Of a stretch of 64,000 nucleotides of DNA, positions 26,276 to 39,600 are shown one piece after another. The position numbers and the translations under genes are program-made. Each line of letters opens with the position of its first letter. Positions within the stretch are counted from its first letter, which is position 1. A model generated the notes under the pieces. The model was not told the DNA's origin. It saw nothing but the letters and a program-made list of their open reading frames with translations, and did no database searches. Location: contig NZ_CP039731.1 of the NCBI RefSeq assembly GCF_005155025.1, forward strand, positions 1 through 64,000. Reading direction: 5' to 3'. Source of the DNA: Aquitalea aquatilis (GTDB taxonomy: Bacteria; Pseudomonadota; Gammaproteobacteria; Burkholderiales; Chromobacteriaceae).

Positions 26276-27478
26276 ATGCCAAACTCGAATTCACCTTCCG
26301 ACGTACTGTTCCTGCTGCTGGGGGCCATCATGATTCTGGCCATGCATGCAGGCTTCGCCTTTCTGGAACTGGGCACCGTGCGCAAGAAAAACCAGGTCAA
26401 TGCCCTGGTCAAGATCCTGACCGACTTTGCCGTATCGGCCATTGCCTATTTCTTTGTCGGCTACAGCGTGGCCTATGGGGTGAACTTCCTGGGGGATGCC
26501 AGCCATATTGCCCAGCACAATGGCTATGAACTGGTGAAGTTTTTCTTTCTGCTGACCTTCGCCGCCGCCATTCCGGCGATTGTGTCCGGCGGCATTGCCG
26601 AACGGGCAAAATTCCACCCGCAATCGGCTGCCACCTTCCTTTTGGTCGGCTTGGTTTATCCCTTCTTCGAAGGTATTGCCTGGAATAACCACTATGGCGT
26701 GCAAGACTGGCTCAGCCACAGCTTTGGCCAGCCTTTCCACGACTTTGCCGGCTCGGTGGTGGTACATGCAGTAGGCGGCTGGATCGGCCTGGCTGCCGTA
26801 CTCAATCTGGGCGCACGCCGTGGCCGCTACAGCAAGGAAGGCCGCATCTCGGCCCATCCGCCCTCTTCCATTCCGTTTCTGGCACTGGGAGCGTGGATTC
26901 TGATCGTCGGCTGGTTCGGCTTCAACGTGATGAGCGCACAAAGACTGAACGGCATTTCCGGGCTGGTGGCCATCAACTCGCTGATGGCCATGGTGGGCGG
27001 CACGCTCAGCGCGATGTGGGCCGGCAAGAATGACCCCGGCTTTATCCATAACGGCCCGCTGGCCGGCCTGGTGGCGGTGTGTGCCGGCTCGGACATCATG
27101 CATCCGCTGGGTGCGCTGATGGTGGGGCTGGCGGCAGGTGCGATGTTTGTCTGGCTGTTCACCCAGACCCAGAACCGCTGGAAAATTGATGACGTGCTGG
27201 GGGTATGGCCACTGCACGGCATCTGCGGTGCCTGGGGCGGCATTGCTGCCGGCATCTTCGGCCAGAGTGCACTGGGTGGCCTGGGCGGCGTCAGCCTGGT
27301 TTCCCAGCTGCTGGGCACGGCCGGCGGCATCGCCATCGGCTTTGGCGGCGGTTATCTGGTGTATGCCGTGCTGCGCAAGACTGTGGGCATCCGGCTGGAT
27401 GAAGAAGAAGAGTTCAACGGGGCCGACCTCACCATCCACCAGATCACGGCCACTCCCGACCGTGAAACCAACTGGTAA
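26276..27478 (+). CDS. amtB: Ammonium transporter
   Basis: A 400-residue Amt/MEP/Rh channel with about eleven membrane segments. The pore twin histidines are visible as H164 in VVVHAVGGW and H314 in WPLHGICGAW. The GSVVVHAVGG and conserved WNNHYGVQDW regions are present. It admits ammonium under nitrogen limitation. There is no glnK gene next to it, so the usual PII partner must be encoded elsewhere. The C-terminal cytoplasmic tail is short. A sigma-54 promoter and NtrC-like site lie upstream. Confidence 0.93.
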   Translation: MPNSNSPSDVLFLLLGAIMILAMHAGFAFLELGTVRKKNQVNALVKILTDFAVSAIAYFFVGYSVAYGVNFLGDASHIAQHNGYELVKFFFLLTFAAAIPAIVSGGIAERAKFHPQSAATFLLVGLVYPFFEGIAWNNHYGVQDWLSHSFGQPFHDFAGSVVVHAVGGWIGLAAVLNLGARRGRYSKEGRISAHPPSSIPFLALGAWILIVGWFGFNVMSAQRLNGISGLVAINSLMAMVGGTLSAMWAGKNDPGFIHNGPLAGLVAVCAGSDIMHPLGALMVGLAAGAMFVWLFTQTQNRWKIDDVLGVWPLHGICGAWGGIAAGIFGQSALGGLGGVSLVSQLLGTAGGIAIGFGGGYLVYAVLRKTVGIRLDEEEEFNGADLTIHQITATPDRETNW

Positions 27479-27488
27479 TTGACTGGCC

Positions 27489-27515
27489 GGTCGGGCCTGC
27501 CGTACGGGCCCGACC
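27489..27515 (+). terminator. Hairpin after amtB
   Basis: GGTCGGGCC (27489-27497) and GGCCCGACC (27507-27515) form a perfect 9-bp stem. It lacks a T tract, so it may be a weak terminator or an RNA stabiliser. Confidence 0.45.
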
Positions 27516-27636
27516 ACGATGTCATAATCTTGATCCGCCTCAGACATTGGCGGTTTTGTCCGACAAGAAGACACACAGCGCGCAGGGCCTCCGCTATGCT
27601 GACGAGAAGCATTACCCGCAGGCAGCTACCGGAATC

Positions 27637-30600
27637 ATGAGCACGCAATTCTCCCCGCACGGCAGGCGCTCCCTGCGCACTCGCATCACACTTGGCATGC
27701 TGCTGGCACTGGTCATTACCTTGTGGCTGGCCACCCTGCTGATCAGCCATAGTCTGCGCCAGCAGATGGAAGACACCATTTCCGCCCAGCAGTTTTCTAC
27801 CGTATCGCTGGCTGCGCGCGAAGTGGACCGCTCGGTAAGAGAGCGAGTACAGGCATTGCAGTCCCTCACCACACAGTTCAAGGGCAAGCCGGTCACTGCG
27901 GCCGCCATCCAGCCCGAGCTGCAACGGCGGCCCATTTTGCTGATGATGTTCAACTGGGGCATCGTGGTACTGGACAAAAATGGCCAGGTGAAAGCCAGCA
28001 TCCCGGAAAGCCTGGGCCGCAACGGTCGCTCCTATACCGACCGCGCGTTCTTCCAGCTGGCCATGCAGCACGGCGGACGCTATATCACAGAGCCAATGCA
28101 AGGCCAGTACACCGGCAAGCCAGTGATTTCCATGCTGGAACCACTACTGGATGCCAATGGCAAGCTGGTGGGGATGATCATGGGGATCACCAATCTGGCA
28201 CAACCCAATTTTCTGGATGACATCAGTTCGGCGCGCTATGGTGCCACCGGCAGTTTCTTCATTACTGCACCACAAAGCCGCCGCTACATCATGTCCTCGG
28301 ATAAGCAACGCCTGCTCAAGGCCGGGCCGCCACCCGGGATCAACCCGCTGTATGACCGCTACCTGTCCGGTTACCAGGGGTCGGGCATTGCCGTCAGTTC
28401 GCGCGGGATCGCCGAGTTGTCCTCCAGCGTGCGCATCCAGTCCACCGGCTGGCTGATGCAGGCGGTCTTGCCGACGACAGAAGCCTTCGCCCCCATCCGC
28501 ACCTTGCAACAGCAGCTGTTTGGCCTGGCGCTGTGCCTGACCATGCTGGCCGGCGGCTTCTGCTGGTGGTGGCTGCGCCGACAGCTGCTGCCGCTGTCCG
28601 AGGCCACCGCCCTGCTGGCCGGCATGCGTGATGGCACGCTGCCCAAGCAGGCGCTGCCGGTGCGGCAGCAAGATGAGCTTGGCCTGCTGGCCACCTCGTT
28701 CAACGGCTTGCTGGAGCGCATCCTGCGCGAAGAAGAGCAAGCCAGCGAACACGCCGCCAACCGGCTGCTGCGCAAGATCGTGTCGCACATTCCCGGCGTG
28801 GTGTTCCAGTACCGCCTGTTCGAAGATGGCCACGGCTGCCTGCCTTTTGCCAGCGAGGCTTTACTGGATTTGTATGGCCTGACACCGCTGGCAGTCAGCT
28901 GCAACGCCGACCCCATGCGCGCCATGCTGCACCCGGACGACGCGGATGCCTTCTTCAGTGCCATGCATGCCTCGGCCACCAGCCTGACGCTATGGAATAT
29001 CGAGTACCGCATCGTGCTGCCCGACGGCCAGCTCAAATGGCTGCGGGTGGATGCCATGCCCGAGAGAGACGGCCCCTTCGTCACCTGGTATGGCTATATC
29101 GCCGACATCAGCCAGGCCAAGGCCATGGAGGCCGAGCTGCGCATTGCGGCCACCACTTTCCTGACCCAGGAAGGCATCATGGTGACCGACCGCGACGGGG
29201 TGATTCTGCGGGTGAATCCGTCCTTCTGCCAGATTACCGGCTACAGCAGTGCCGAGGTGGTGGGCAAGACCCCGGCCATTCTCAGCTCGCACCGGCATCC
29301 GCCGGCGTTCTACCAGCAACTGTGGCAGTCCCTGCTGCAGGATGGCCGCTGGCAGGGTGAAATCTGGAACAGCCGCCAGAACGGCGAAGTCTTCCCGGAA
29401 TGGCTCACCATTACCGCCGTGCACGACAGCGACGGCCAGACCAGCCACTACGTGGCCATCTTCCAGGACATTACCGAGCGCAAGGCCGCTGCGGACGAAA
29501 TCCAGACCCTGGCGTTTTACGATGCCCTCACCCACCTGCCCAACCGCCGCCTGCTGCTGGACCGGCTGCAGCACGCGCTGGATGCAGCACACCGCCAGCA
29601 GCAATACGGCGCGCTGCTGTTTCTCGACCTGGACAACTTCAAGTCGCTGAACGACACCATGGGGCATGACATCGGCGACCTGCTGCTGCAAGACGTGGCC
29701 GCCCGCCTGCACCACGGCATGCGCGTGGGCGATACCGTGGCGCGGCTGGGGGGTGACGAATTCATCGTGATGCTGGAAAACCTCGGCCCGCAGCGCGAAG
29801 CAGCGCTGCGCGAGGCTGAAAGCGTGGGCCGCAAGATACTGGCGCAGCTCAAGCAGCCCTACGAGCTGCGCGGCCACGACTACCGGGGCAGCTGCAGCCT
29901 GGGCATCGCCCTGTTTGCCGACGAGCACGCCAGCACCGAAGACATCCTCAAGCAGGCTGATCTGGCCATGTATCAGGCCAAATCGGCCGGCCGCAATACC
30001 CTGCGCTTTTTCGATCCGCTGATGCAGGCGGAAATCAATGCCCGCACCCGGCTGGAAGCCGAGCTGCACCATGCGCTGGAGCACGGCGAACTCAGCCTGC
30101 ACTATCAGCCGCAGATCCGCCACGGCCAGCCCTGCCAGAGCGTGGAAGCGCTACTGCGCTGGCACAGCCCGCAACAGGGGCTGCGTCTGCCCGGCTCCTT
30201 CATTCCGCTGGCCGAACAGAGCAATCTGATCCTGGCCATCGACCACTGGGTGCTGCAACAAGCCTGCACCCAGCTGGCCGCCTGGGCCGGCCATGCCGAC
30301 ACCGCCAGCCTGAGCATCGCGGTCAATGTCAGCGCCCGCCAGTTTCACCAGAGCGATTTTGTCAGCCGCCTGAGCCGCCTGCTGCAAGACAGCGGTGCCA
30401 ACCCGGCCCTGCTGAAACTGGAAATCACCGAAAGCCTGCTGCTGATGAAGCTGGACGACGCCGGCAGCAAGATGAACAGCCTGCGCCAGCTGGGCATTAC
30501 CTTTGCCCTGGATGATTTCGGCACCGGTTATTCCTCGCTGTCCTACCTGAAGCAACTGCCGCTGGACCAGGTCAAGATCGACCGCAGCTTTGTGCGCGAT

Positions 30601-30879
30601 GTGCTGGACAACCCCAACGATGCCGCCATCTGCAAGGCCGTCATCGCCCTGGGCCACAGCCTGGGCCTGACGGTGATCGCCGAAGGCGTGGAAACCGTGG
30701 CCCAGTACGATTTCATGGTGGCGCAAGGCTGCCAGGTGATTCAGGGCTATCTGTTCAGCCAGGCACTGCCGCCCGGACAGCTGCAAAACTGGCTGGCAGA
30801 TGCCCAGCCAGCGCGCCATGACGGAAACACACCGCAGGACAGCCAACAGCAAACGCCGGCAGTGGCTGCCGACTCATGA
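27637..30879 (+). CDS. CACHE-HAMP-PAS-PAS-GGDEF-EAL c-di-GMP enzyme
   Basis: The ATG at 27637 gives 1080 residues. Membrane helices flank a periplasmic CACHE-like domain (~42-290), then a HAMP-like segment (~310-365), PAS domains at about 385-495 and 505-615, GGDEF (705-709, with R696-x-x-D699 inhibition site) and an EAL domain (837-839). The EAL residues for metal and catalysis are intact: LEITES, DDFGTGYSSL, VKIDRSF and AEGVET. It could make and break c-di-GMP. Its stop overlaps the stop of the convergent gene by six bases. Confidence 0.9.
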   Translation: MSTQFSPHGRRSLRTRITLGMLLALVITLWLATLLISHSLRQQMEDTISAQQFSTVSLAAREVDRSVRERVQALQSLTTQFKGKPVTAAAIQPELQRRPILLMMFNWGIVVLDKNGQVKASIPESLGRNGRSYTDRAFFQLAMQHGGRYITEPMQGQYTGKPVISMLEPLLDANGKLVGMIMGITNLAQPNFLDDISSARYGATGSFFITAPQSRRYIMSSDKQRLLKAGPPPGINPLYDRYLSGYQGSGIAVSSRGIAELSSSVRIQSTGWLMQAVLPTTEAFAPIRTLQQQLFGLALCLTMLAGGFCWWWLRRQLLPLSEATALLAGMRDGTLPKQALPVRQQDELGLLATSFNGLLERILREEEQASEHAANRLLRKIVSHIPGVVFQYRLFEDGHGCLPFASEALLDLYGLTPLAVSCNADPMRAMLHPDDADAFFSAMHASATSLTLWNIEYRIVLPDGQLKWLRVDAMPERDGPFVTWYGYIADISQAKAMEAELRIAATTFLTQEGIMVTDRDGVILRVNPSFCQITGYSSAEVVGKTPAILSSHRHPPAFYQQLWQSLLQDGRWQGEIWNSRQNGEVFPEWLTITAVHDSDGQTSHYVAIFQDITERKAAADEIQTLAFYDALTHLPNRRLLLDRLQHALDAAHRQQQYGALLFLDLDNFKSLNDTMGHDIGDLLLQDVAARLHHGMRVGDTVARLGGDEFIVMLENLGPQREAALREAESVGRKILAQLKQPYELRGHDYRGSCSLGIALFADEHASTEDILKQADLAMYQAKSAGRNTLRFFDPLMQAEINARTRLEAELHHALEHGELSLHYQPQIRHGQPCQSVEALLRWHSPQQGLRLPGSFIPLAEQSNLILAIDHWVLQQACTQLAAWAGHADTASLSIAVNVSARQFHQSDFVSRLSRLLQDSGANPALLKLEITESLLLMKLDDAGSKMNSLRQLGITFALDDFGTGYSSLSYLKQLPLDQVKIDRSFVRDVLDNPNDAAICKAVIALGHSLGLTVIAEGVETVAQYDFMVAQGCQVIQGYLFSQALPPGQLQNWLADAQPARHDGNTPQDSQQQTPAVAADS

Positions 30880-33800
30880 GCGCAGCAGCGCGGTGGCCGG
30901 CAAGTGCTGCTGCGCATAAGCCGCAAAGGCAGCAGCGGGCAAAGGCCGGCTGAACAGATAACCCTGTAGTTCATCGCAGCCCTGGGCGCGCAGCCAGCTC
31001 AGTTGCTCTTCGGTTTCCACCCCCTCGGCAATGGTCAGCAGGCCAAGGTTTTCCGCCATGTGGATGATGGCGGCCACAATGGCGCGATCTTCCGGATCGG
31101 TTGCGATGTCGCGGACAAAGCTCTGGTCGATTTTCAGCTTGTAGACGCGGAACTGCTTGAGCAGGTTGAGCGAGGAATAGCCGGTGCCAAAATCGTCGAT
31201 CGACATGCGCACTCCCTGCTCATGCAAGACATTCATCACGGCGATGGCCTGTTGCGGGTCGAACATGGCCACGCCTTCGGTCAGCTCCAGCTCCAGCGCG
31301 CTGGCAGGCAAGCCCTCTTCCTGCAGGATGCGCGCCACCAGTGCCGGCAGGTCCGGCTGGCGGAATTGCACGGCCGACAGATTCACCGCCATCACCAGTG
31401 CCAGCCCCTGCTCCCGCCACTGCCGCGCCTGACGCAGCACCCATTCGCCCAGTTGCAGAATCAGCCCGCAATCTTCGGCGACCGGAATGAATTCGGCTGG
31501 CGAAATATTGCCCAGCTCCGGATGCGCCCAGCGCAGCAGCGCCTCCGCCCCCACCAGTTGTCCACCCGCCATGGCCAGCTGTGGCTGGTAATGGATGCTG
31601 AACTGCTGCTGTTCCATTGCCACCCGCAGGGCATTCACCAGTTGCAGATGGCGCGAGGCCTTTTCCTGAATCGCCGCCGTATAAAAGCGGAAACAGCTGC
31701 GGCCAGCCTTCTTGGCCAGATACATGGCGGCATCGGCCCGCCGCGACAGGGTTTCCAGATCCAGCCCATCCCGCGGATACAGTGCAATGCCGATGGAGGC
31801 AGAAACATTCAGGTCGTAAGGCGTCACCTGATAAGGGTGGGCAATGTCGCCCAGCAGTTGCTGGGCCAGTGCTTCCGCCATGGGCGCATTCATCTCGGGT
31901 AGCAGCAGGATGAACTCGTCGCCACCCAGGCGGGACACCAGCGCACCATCCGGCACCAGCTGGCGCAATCTGGCCGCCAGCTGCACCAGCAAGGCATCGC
32001 CCACGCTGTGCCCCAGCGAATCATTGATGTCCTTGAAGTGATCGAGGTCGAGGAACATCAAGGCTAATTCCTGTTGCTGGCGGGCAGCCTGCTGCAATAT
32101 CTGCTCGGCCTGCTCCTCCAGCATCACCCGGTTGGGCAGGCCGGTCAGCACATCGTAATGGGCCAGGTAGCGGATATGCTGCTCGTTCTGCTTGCGCTGG
32201 GTGATATCGCGGGTAATCGCCAGCTGCATGCTGATGCTACCGTCTTCGTCGCGCATGGGCGCGGCATGGGTTTCCAGCCAGCGCCGCTGCCCTTGCAGGC
32301 CGCTTATTTCGAACTCCAGCGTGCCGCTCTGCCCGCTCATCACCTGCTGGTGCAGCTGCATGAAGGCGGCATGATAGTCCGGCAAGACAAAATGCAGCAG
32401 GCCAAGCTGCTGGATCTGCTGCAGCGTGTCGGCTTGCAGCATGGCCATGCCGGCCTGGTTCATTTCCAGCAGCTGGCCATCGGCCGCCACCACCTTGATG
32501 CATTCCGGTTCGGTTTCGATGATGGTGCGCAAGCGTTGCTCGCTCCGCTGCAAGGCGGTGCTGGCAGCCTGTCGCGCCTGCTCGCGCTGGAAGCTGTCCA
32601 GCGCGTAGTCCAGGTCCATCACCATTTCCTCGATCAGCGTGCGTGCCGCTTCGTCAAAGGCGTGCGGCTCGCCACTGTACAGGGTCAGCGCACCGATGAC
32701 CTGGCCATTGCGCTGCAAGGGCAGCGCCGCCGAGGCGCCCCAGCCATAGCGGACAGCACGCTCATGCCAGGGTGTGGTGGCAGGGTCATGCTGGAAGTCC
32801 TGGCACCATTGGGCCAGCCCGCTCAGCACCGCCCGGCCGGTCGGACCGTGGCTGAGCGGATCGGCCGCATCGGTCGCCAGCGGCAGATCCACCAGGTACT
32901 CGGTACCGCTGCCGTGGGCACACAGCGGGCGGATGTGGCGGGCATCTTCATCCAGCAACCCCACCCACACCATTTTCATGCCGCCATGCTCTACGGCGGC
33001 CTGACACATCCGCTCAAATAGCTCGCGTTCGGAGCGACTGCGCACAATGGCCTGATTGCACTGGCTCAGCGCATTGTAGAGCCCGGTCAGGCGCTGATTG
33101 CGCGCATCAGCCTGGCAGCGGGCTTCATTCAGCAGCTGCAGCTTGTAGCGGGTTTCGGCCAGCCAGCCCATCACGCTACGACGGCCGAACTTGCCTTGCG
33201 GCACCGGCTGCGAGAAATCACCACTGCCCAGCCGAGCAATGCTGCTGTGCACTTCGGCCACCGAGCCACCCAGCACATTGTGCAAATTGCGCCGCAGATC
33301 CCACAACAAAGGCAGCAACAGCAGACCAAAGGCAATGAATACCCAGCGCAGCTGCAAGGCATAGCGTTCGGCATCCAGGACCGCCTGCAAGGTACGCTGG
33401 GCAGACAGGCGGTTGAATTCGGCAATCGGCTGCATGATGCCGGCCTTGGCCTGGTGATAGGCGGCGTCGTGCACCATGCGGATGGCTTGCTGCCGTGGCG
33501 CTGAGCCCTGCGGGGGACTGGAGGCCACCAGCGCCATGGCCGCCCATTCGGTACGGGTCAGGGCGTCCGATTTGGCTTTGGCGTCGGCCAGCCTGGCCAT
33601 TTCCTCGGGGGTAAAGCCGGCAGCGCGCATGCGCTGCAGCAGGGAGGGTGCCACACTGGCCGCCTGCGGCCGGCGATCATCGTCCAGCACCAGATCCCAG
33701 TAGATGCTGTGGTAATCCACCGGGCGGGCGGCCATGCCGTCGCGGATGGCCAGAATTTCACGGTAATGCTGCTGATAGACAGGGTCGCCAGTCACCACAT

Positions 33801-34008
33801 AGGTGCGCACCATGCGGGTAAGGTCGTCGGAAGACTGGCGTAATTCACCTGCCAGCAAAATCGATTCATGCCGTGCATCATTGGCGTGGTCGATGGCTTT
33901 CTCTGCCCGTACATACAGCACAAAGCTGACGATAAAGGCAGTGAATACCAACAGGATCAACCAGTAGTAACGGGAGAGCAGCAGCAGCTTGCTCTTGACG
34001 GTCAGCAT
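30874..34008 (-). CDS. Membrane GAF-PAS-GGDEF-EAL c-di-GMP enzyme
   Basis: I place the start at the ATG at 34008, just before the first membrane helix; a longer frame reaches 34119. The 1044-residue protein has a membrane helix at 14-33, a helical periplasmic domain, a second helix near 220-237, GAF (~315-470), PAS (~485-605), GGDEF (695-699) and EAL (822-824). The GGDEF active site is intact, but no RxxD inhibition site precedes it. EAL catalytic segments LELTEG, IDDFGTGYSSL and AEGVET are present. The periplasmic part (SDDLTRMVRTYVVTGDP) resembles sensors of other two-helix receptors. Confidence 0.9.
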   Translation of the reverse strand: MLTVKSKLLLLSRYYWLILLVFTAFIVSFVLYVRAEKAIDHANDARHESILLAGELRQSSDDLTRMVRTYVVTGDPVYQQHYREILAIRDGMAARPVDYHSIYWDLVLDDDRRPQAASVAPSLLQRMRAAGFTPEEMARLADAKAKSDALTRTEWAAMALVASSPPQGSAPRQQAIRMVHDAAYHQAKAGIMQPIAEFNRLSAQRTLQAVLDAERYALQLRWVFIAFGLLLLPLLWDLRRNLHNVLGGSVAEVHSSIARLGSGDFSQPVPQGKFGRRSVMGWLAETRYKLQLLNEARCQADARNQRLTGLYNALSQCNQAIVRSRSERELFERMCQAAVEHGGMKMVWVGLLDEDARHIRPLCAHGSGTEYLVDLPLATDAADPLSHGPTGRAVLSGLAQWCQDFQHDPATTPWHERAVRYGWGASAALPLQRNGQVIGALTLYSGEPHAFDEAARTLIEEMVMDLDYALDSFQREQARQAASTALQRSEQRLRTIIETEPECIKVVAADGQLLEMNQAGMAMLQADTLQQIQQLGLLHFVLPDYHAAFMQLHQQVMSGQSGTLEFEISGLQGQRRWLETHAAPMRDEDGSISMQLAITRDITQRKQNEQHIRYLAHYDVLTGLPNRVMLEEQAEQILQQAARQQQELALMFLDLDHFKDINDSLGHSVGDALLVQLAARLRQLVPDGALVSRLGGDEFILLLPEMNAPMAEALAQQLLGDIAHPYQVTPYDLNVSASIGIALYPRDGLDLETLSRRADAAMYLAKKAGRSCFRFYTAAIQEKASRHLQLVNALRVAMEQQQFSIHYQPQLAMAGGQLVGAEALLRWAHPELGNISPAEFIPVAEDCGLILQLGEWVLRQARQWREQGLALVMAVNLSAVQFRQPDLPALVARILQEEGLPASALELELTEGVAMFDPQQAIAVMNVLHEQGVRMSIDDFGTGYSSLNLLKQFRVYKLKIDQSFVRDIATDPEDRAIVAAIIHMAENLGLLTIAEGVETEEQLSWLRAQGCDELQGYLFSRPLPAAAFAAYAQQHLPATALLRS

Positions 34009-34283
34009 GGCTTCATAGCCCTTTTTATCGTAATGGCCCCGATTGCGATCGAAAACAGGTATGGCTGCCTGATTATGGCGCAAAACCGCCACCATCGCAG
34101 TCAAAATGCCCTCAGCCAAGAGGCAAAAGCAGCCCGGGACTGGCCGACGCTAGCGCTCGCTGAGCAGCAGGCCGCAAGCGTGAGCACGCCCCGGCCGTAC
34201 TCGCCGTGCCGCTCAAGCAGCATGTTCAAGCCGGGCTGGCTGGCCTATGCTGCTGTTTCTACCCAACCCGACTAGGACAGAAC

Positions 34284-36397
<2,114 letters not shown>

Positions 36398-36606
36398 TCA
36401 GGTCGAGCAAAAGCAGCATGATAGCGATTGCCGTGCCGACACAGAAGCCCGCTTTTTGCGTCTTTGCCACCATTTGCCCTGGCATGGCCGGCGGCAATGC
36501 CAATGGTTTGGGGTAAAATCAGCCACAGTGCCGCGCAGCAAGCCGGCACACGACAAGTTATTTGCTGTCAGCCGGGTGGCCATGACACCGGCTGCAGGAC
36601 CACACC

Positions 36607-39600
36607 ATGACCGCGCCCAATTTCCAGCAAGCCTTGCAACAAAGCTCGCAAGCCTTTGCCATCCTCGACCCCCAGGGCCACATTGATTATGCCAATCCGG
36701 CGTTTTGCCGGCTGTTCGGTCATGACAGTGCCGCCCTCAACGGGCAATCCATCAATATCATCATTCCCGCGGATGCACCGGACGGGCTGCACGATGGCGG
36801 TTTTGGCTGTGGACCGAATGTCGCGCTGCCGTTTCAGGGCGAGGTGCGCCGCATCGCCAGCGATGGCCGCAGCGTCATCGCCATGCTGCACTGCAATGCG
36901 CTGTACGACTCGGCCGGTGCCGTTCAGGGCTTTGTGGTGTCCTACACCGATATTGCCGATCGCAAGGCCATGGAACTGGCTTTGCAACAGGCCAACGAAC
37001 AGCTGTCGCTGGCACTGGACGCCTCGCGGCTGTCGCTGTGGGACATGGACATCCTGCAGGATTACGTCAGTATCGATGCCCGCTGGGCACGCATGCTGGG
37101 CTATCCCGAACAGGCGCTACAGCGCAGGGCCACCACCATGTTCGCCAACGTGCATCCGGACGATTTGCCAAAGGTTTACCAGTCCTGCACGGCCGTGTTG
37201 CGTGGCAGCGAGGCGCGCTTCCAGCAGGAATTCCGCTATCGCAACGCCAGTGGCGGCTGGACCTGGATCCGCTGTACCGGCAAGGTGGTGGCGCGCAACG
37301 AGCAGGGCCAGGCCCTGCGCGCCATCGGCACCAATCAGGACATTACCGAGCGCAAGCACAATGAAGAGCTGATCATCAATGCCGCCCATCACGACTGGCT
37401 GACTGCATTGCCCAACCGCTTTGCCCTCACCCGCCACCTGGCAGCCGCGCTGGCGCGTGCCCAGCGCAGCGAGAAGCTGGTGGCGGTGTGCATGATCGAT
37501 CTGGATGACTTCAAACCGGTCAACGACACCTGGGGGCATGAGGCGGGCGACCTTTTGCTCAAGGAACTGGCGCATCGCCTGCAGGCCCTGCTGCGCAAAA
37601 CCGACTTTGTCGCCCGCCTGGGCGGTGATGAGTTCGTGGTCATCATGGAAGACCTGCAGGAAGAAGCCGCCCTGCAACAACTGGAAACCGCCTTGCAGCG
37701 GCTGCACCAGGCCGTGGAAGCGCCATTTGTGCTGGATGCCGGCATCGAGGCGGAAGTCGGCATGACGGTGGGCATCGCGCTCTATCCGCATGACGGCATC
37801 GAACCGGATGCCCTGATGCGCCAGGCCGATGCCGCCATGTATCAGGCCAAGCAACACAAACCCACCCGCCAGCGCTGGTGGCGCATGGTGGCGGACGAGG
37901 CCGGCTATCACGCCGAGGAGAGCAGCCATTTCGAACTCTATGGCGCAGAGGCCAGCCAGCTGCTGCACAAGTCCGCCAGCCTGATCAGCCGCGCCACCGA
38001 GCTGTACATCAGCCGCTTTTACCAGCAGAACCGGCCGGCCCACGAAGCACTGGCCATCCTCGCCAGCCTGCAAGCGGCGGAGCTGGAACAGCTGCAGCGT
38101 GCCCATCGCGACTTTCTGCTACAGGTGCTGTCACCGGAGCGCCAGGCAGCACAGATCCGTCACGACAGCCGGCAACTGGGCCGCATCCACAGCCTGGTCG
38201 GCGTCACCCCGGCCTTGCTGGTACACAGCGTGGAGCTGTTCCGCAGCCATTTCAGCGAACAGCTGAACATCACCCTGCTGCCGATACGCCAGCGCTACCG
38301 GCTGCTGGAAATCATCGACAGCCGGCTGCAGGAACAACTGCACGCCCAGCTGGAAGCCGCCGCACAGGTACAAAGCGCGTATCTGGAAAGCCTGTCGCTG
38401 CCCATGCCGCACCAGGGCACGCTGTGGACCGATGCCGTCGGCAGCGAGCTGGAGCAACTGGGCAAACTGCCCGGCGTGCAGGCGGTATTGCTGATGCGCC
38501 TGATGTCCGATGGCGTTTTCGTGCCGGAAAACAGCCGCGGCCCACTAGGCCAGTTCGTGGCCGATCTGTTGCAGCGACCGGGTTCGGAAGCCGTGGTCGA
38601 CCCCAATTCGCCACGCGGCCAGGGACTGAGCGCGGTCGCCTGGCGCAGCGGCCGCATCTGTAGCTCGGCCTCCTATGGCAATGACCCGCGCTACGCCAGC
38701 TGGCACCAGCAGGCCGGCGCGGTACAGATACGCTCCAGCATGAGCATTCCGGTGCGCAACCAGGACGGGCTGACCGTGGCCGTCATCAGCCTGTTCGGCG
38801 CCTATCCCAACCAGTTTGAATCAGCCACCATGCAGCAGTTTGCCCTGGGCCTGCAACACCGCTGGGAGCTGATCCTGGCCGCCTGCACCAAACCGGCAGC
38901 CGCCATCCAGCAAAACCTGGCCATCGCCCTGCGCGAACGGCTGTTTGCCGGCGGCCTCACCCTGTATCTGCAACCGCTGGTCGACCTCAAGCTGGGCAAG
39001 GTAGTGAAAGTGGAAGCGCTGGCCAGGCTGATCAGGGAAGACGGGCAGATTGTCAGCCCCGGCGTCTTCCTGCCCCTGCTGGGCGATGCCGACCTCGACC
39101 ATCTGTTCCGCCTGGGGCTGGACAAGGCGCTGACCCAGCTGGCCGAACTGGATGGCCACGGCCTGGACATCGACATCTCGCTGAACATCGCCCCCTGCAC
39201 CCTGCAGGACGAGGACTGCCCGCGCTGGGTGGCCGAGGCCCTGGCCCGCCATGGCGTGGCCGCCGAGCGGCTGAGCCTGGAATTGCTGGAAACCGCCGAC
39301 ATCGCCCCGCACGAGCAGGACCGTGCCATCGAGCGGCTGCGCCAGACCGGCGTCAAGCTGGTGATGGATGACCTGGGTTCCGGCTATAGCAGTCTGCAAA
39401 GGCTGAGCGCCCTGCCCTTTGACACGGTCAAGATCGACCAGAGCCTGACGCTGAACCTGCGCAAGACCCCGCTGACCAGCCTGGCGCTGATACGCGCCAT
39501 CCTGCAGCTGGGGCAAGATCTGGAACGACAAGTGGTGGTGGAAGGGCTGGAAGACATCGGCATGCTGGAAGCAGCCTGCATCCTGGGGGCCACGCTGGGA

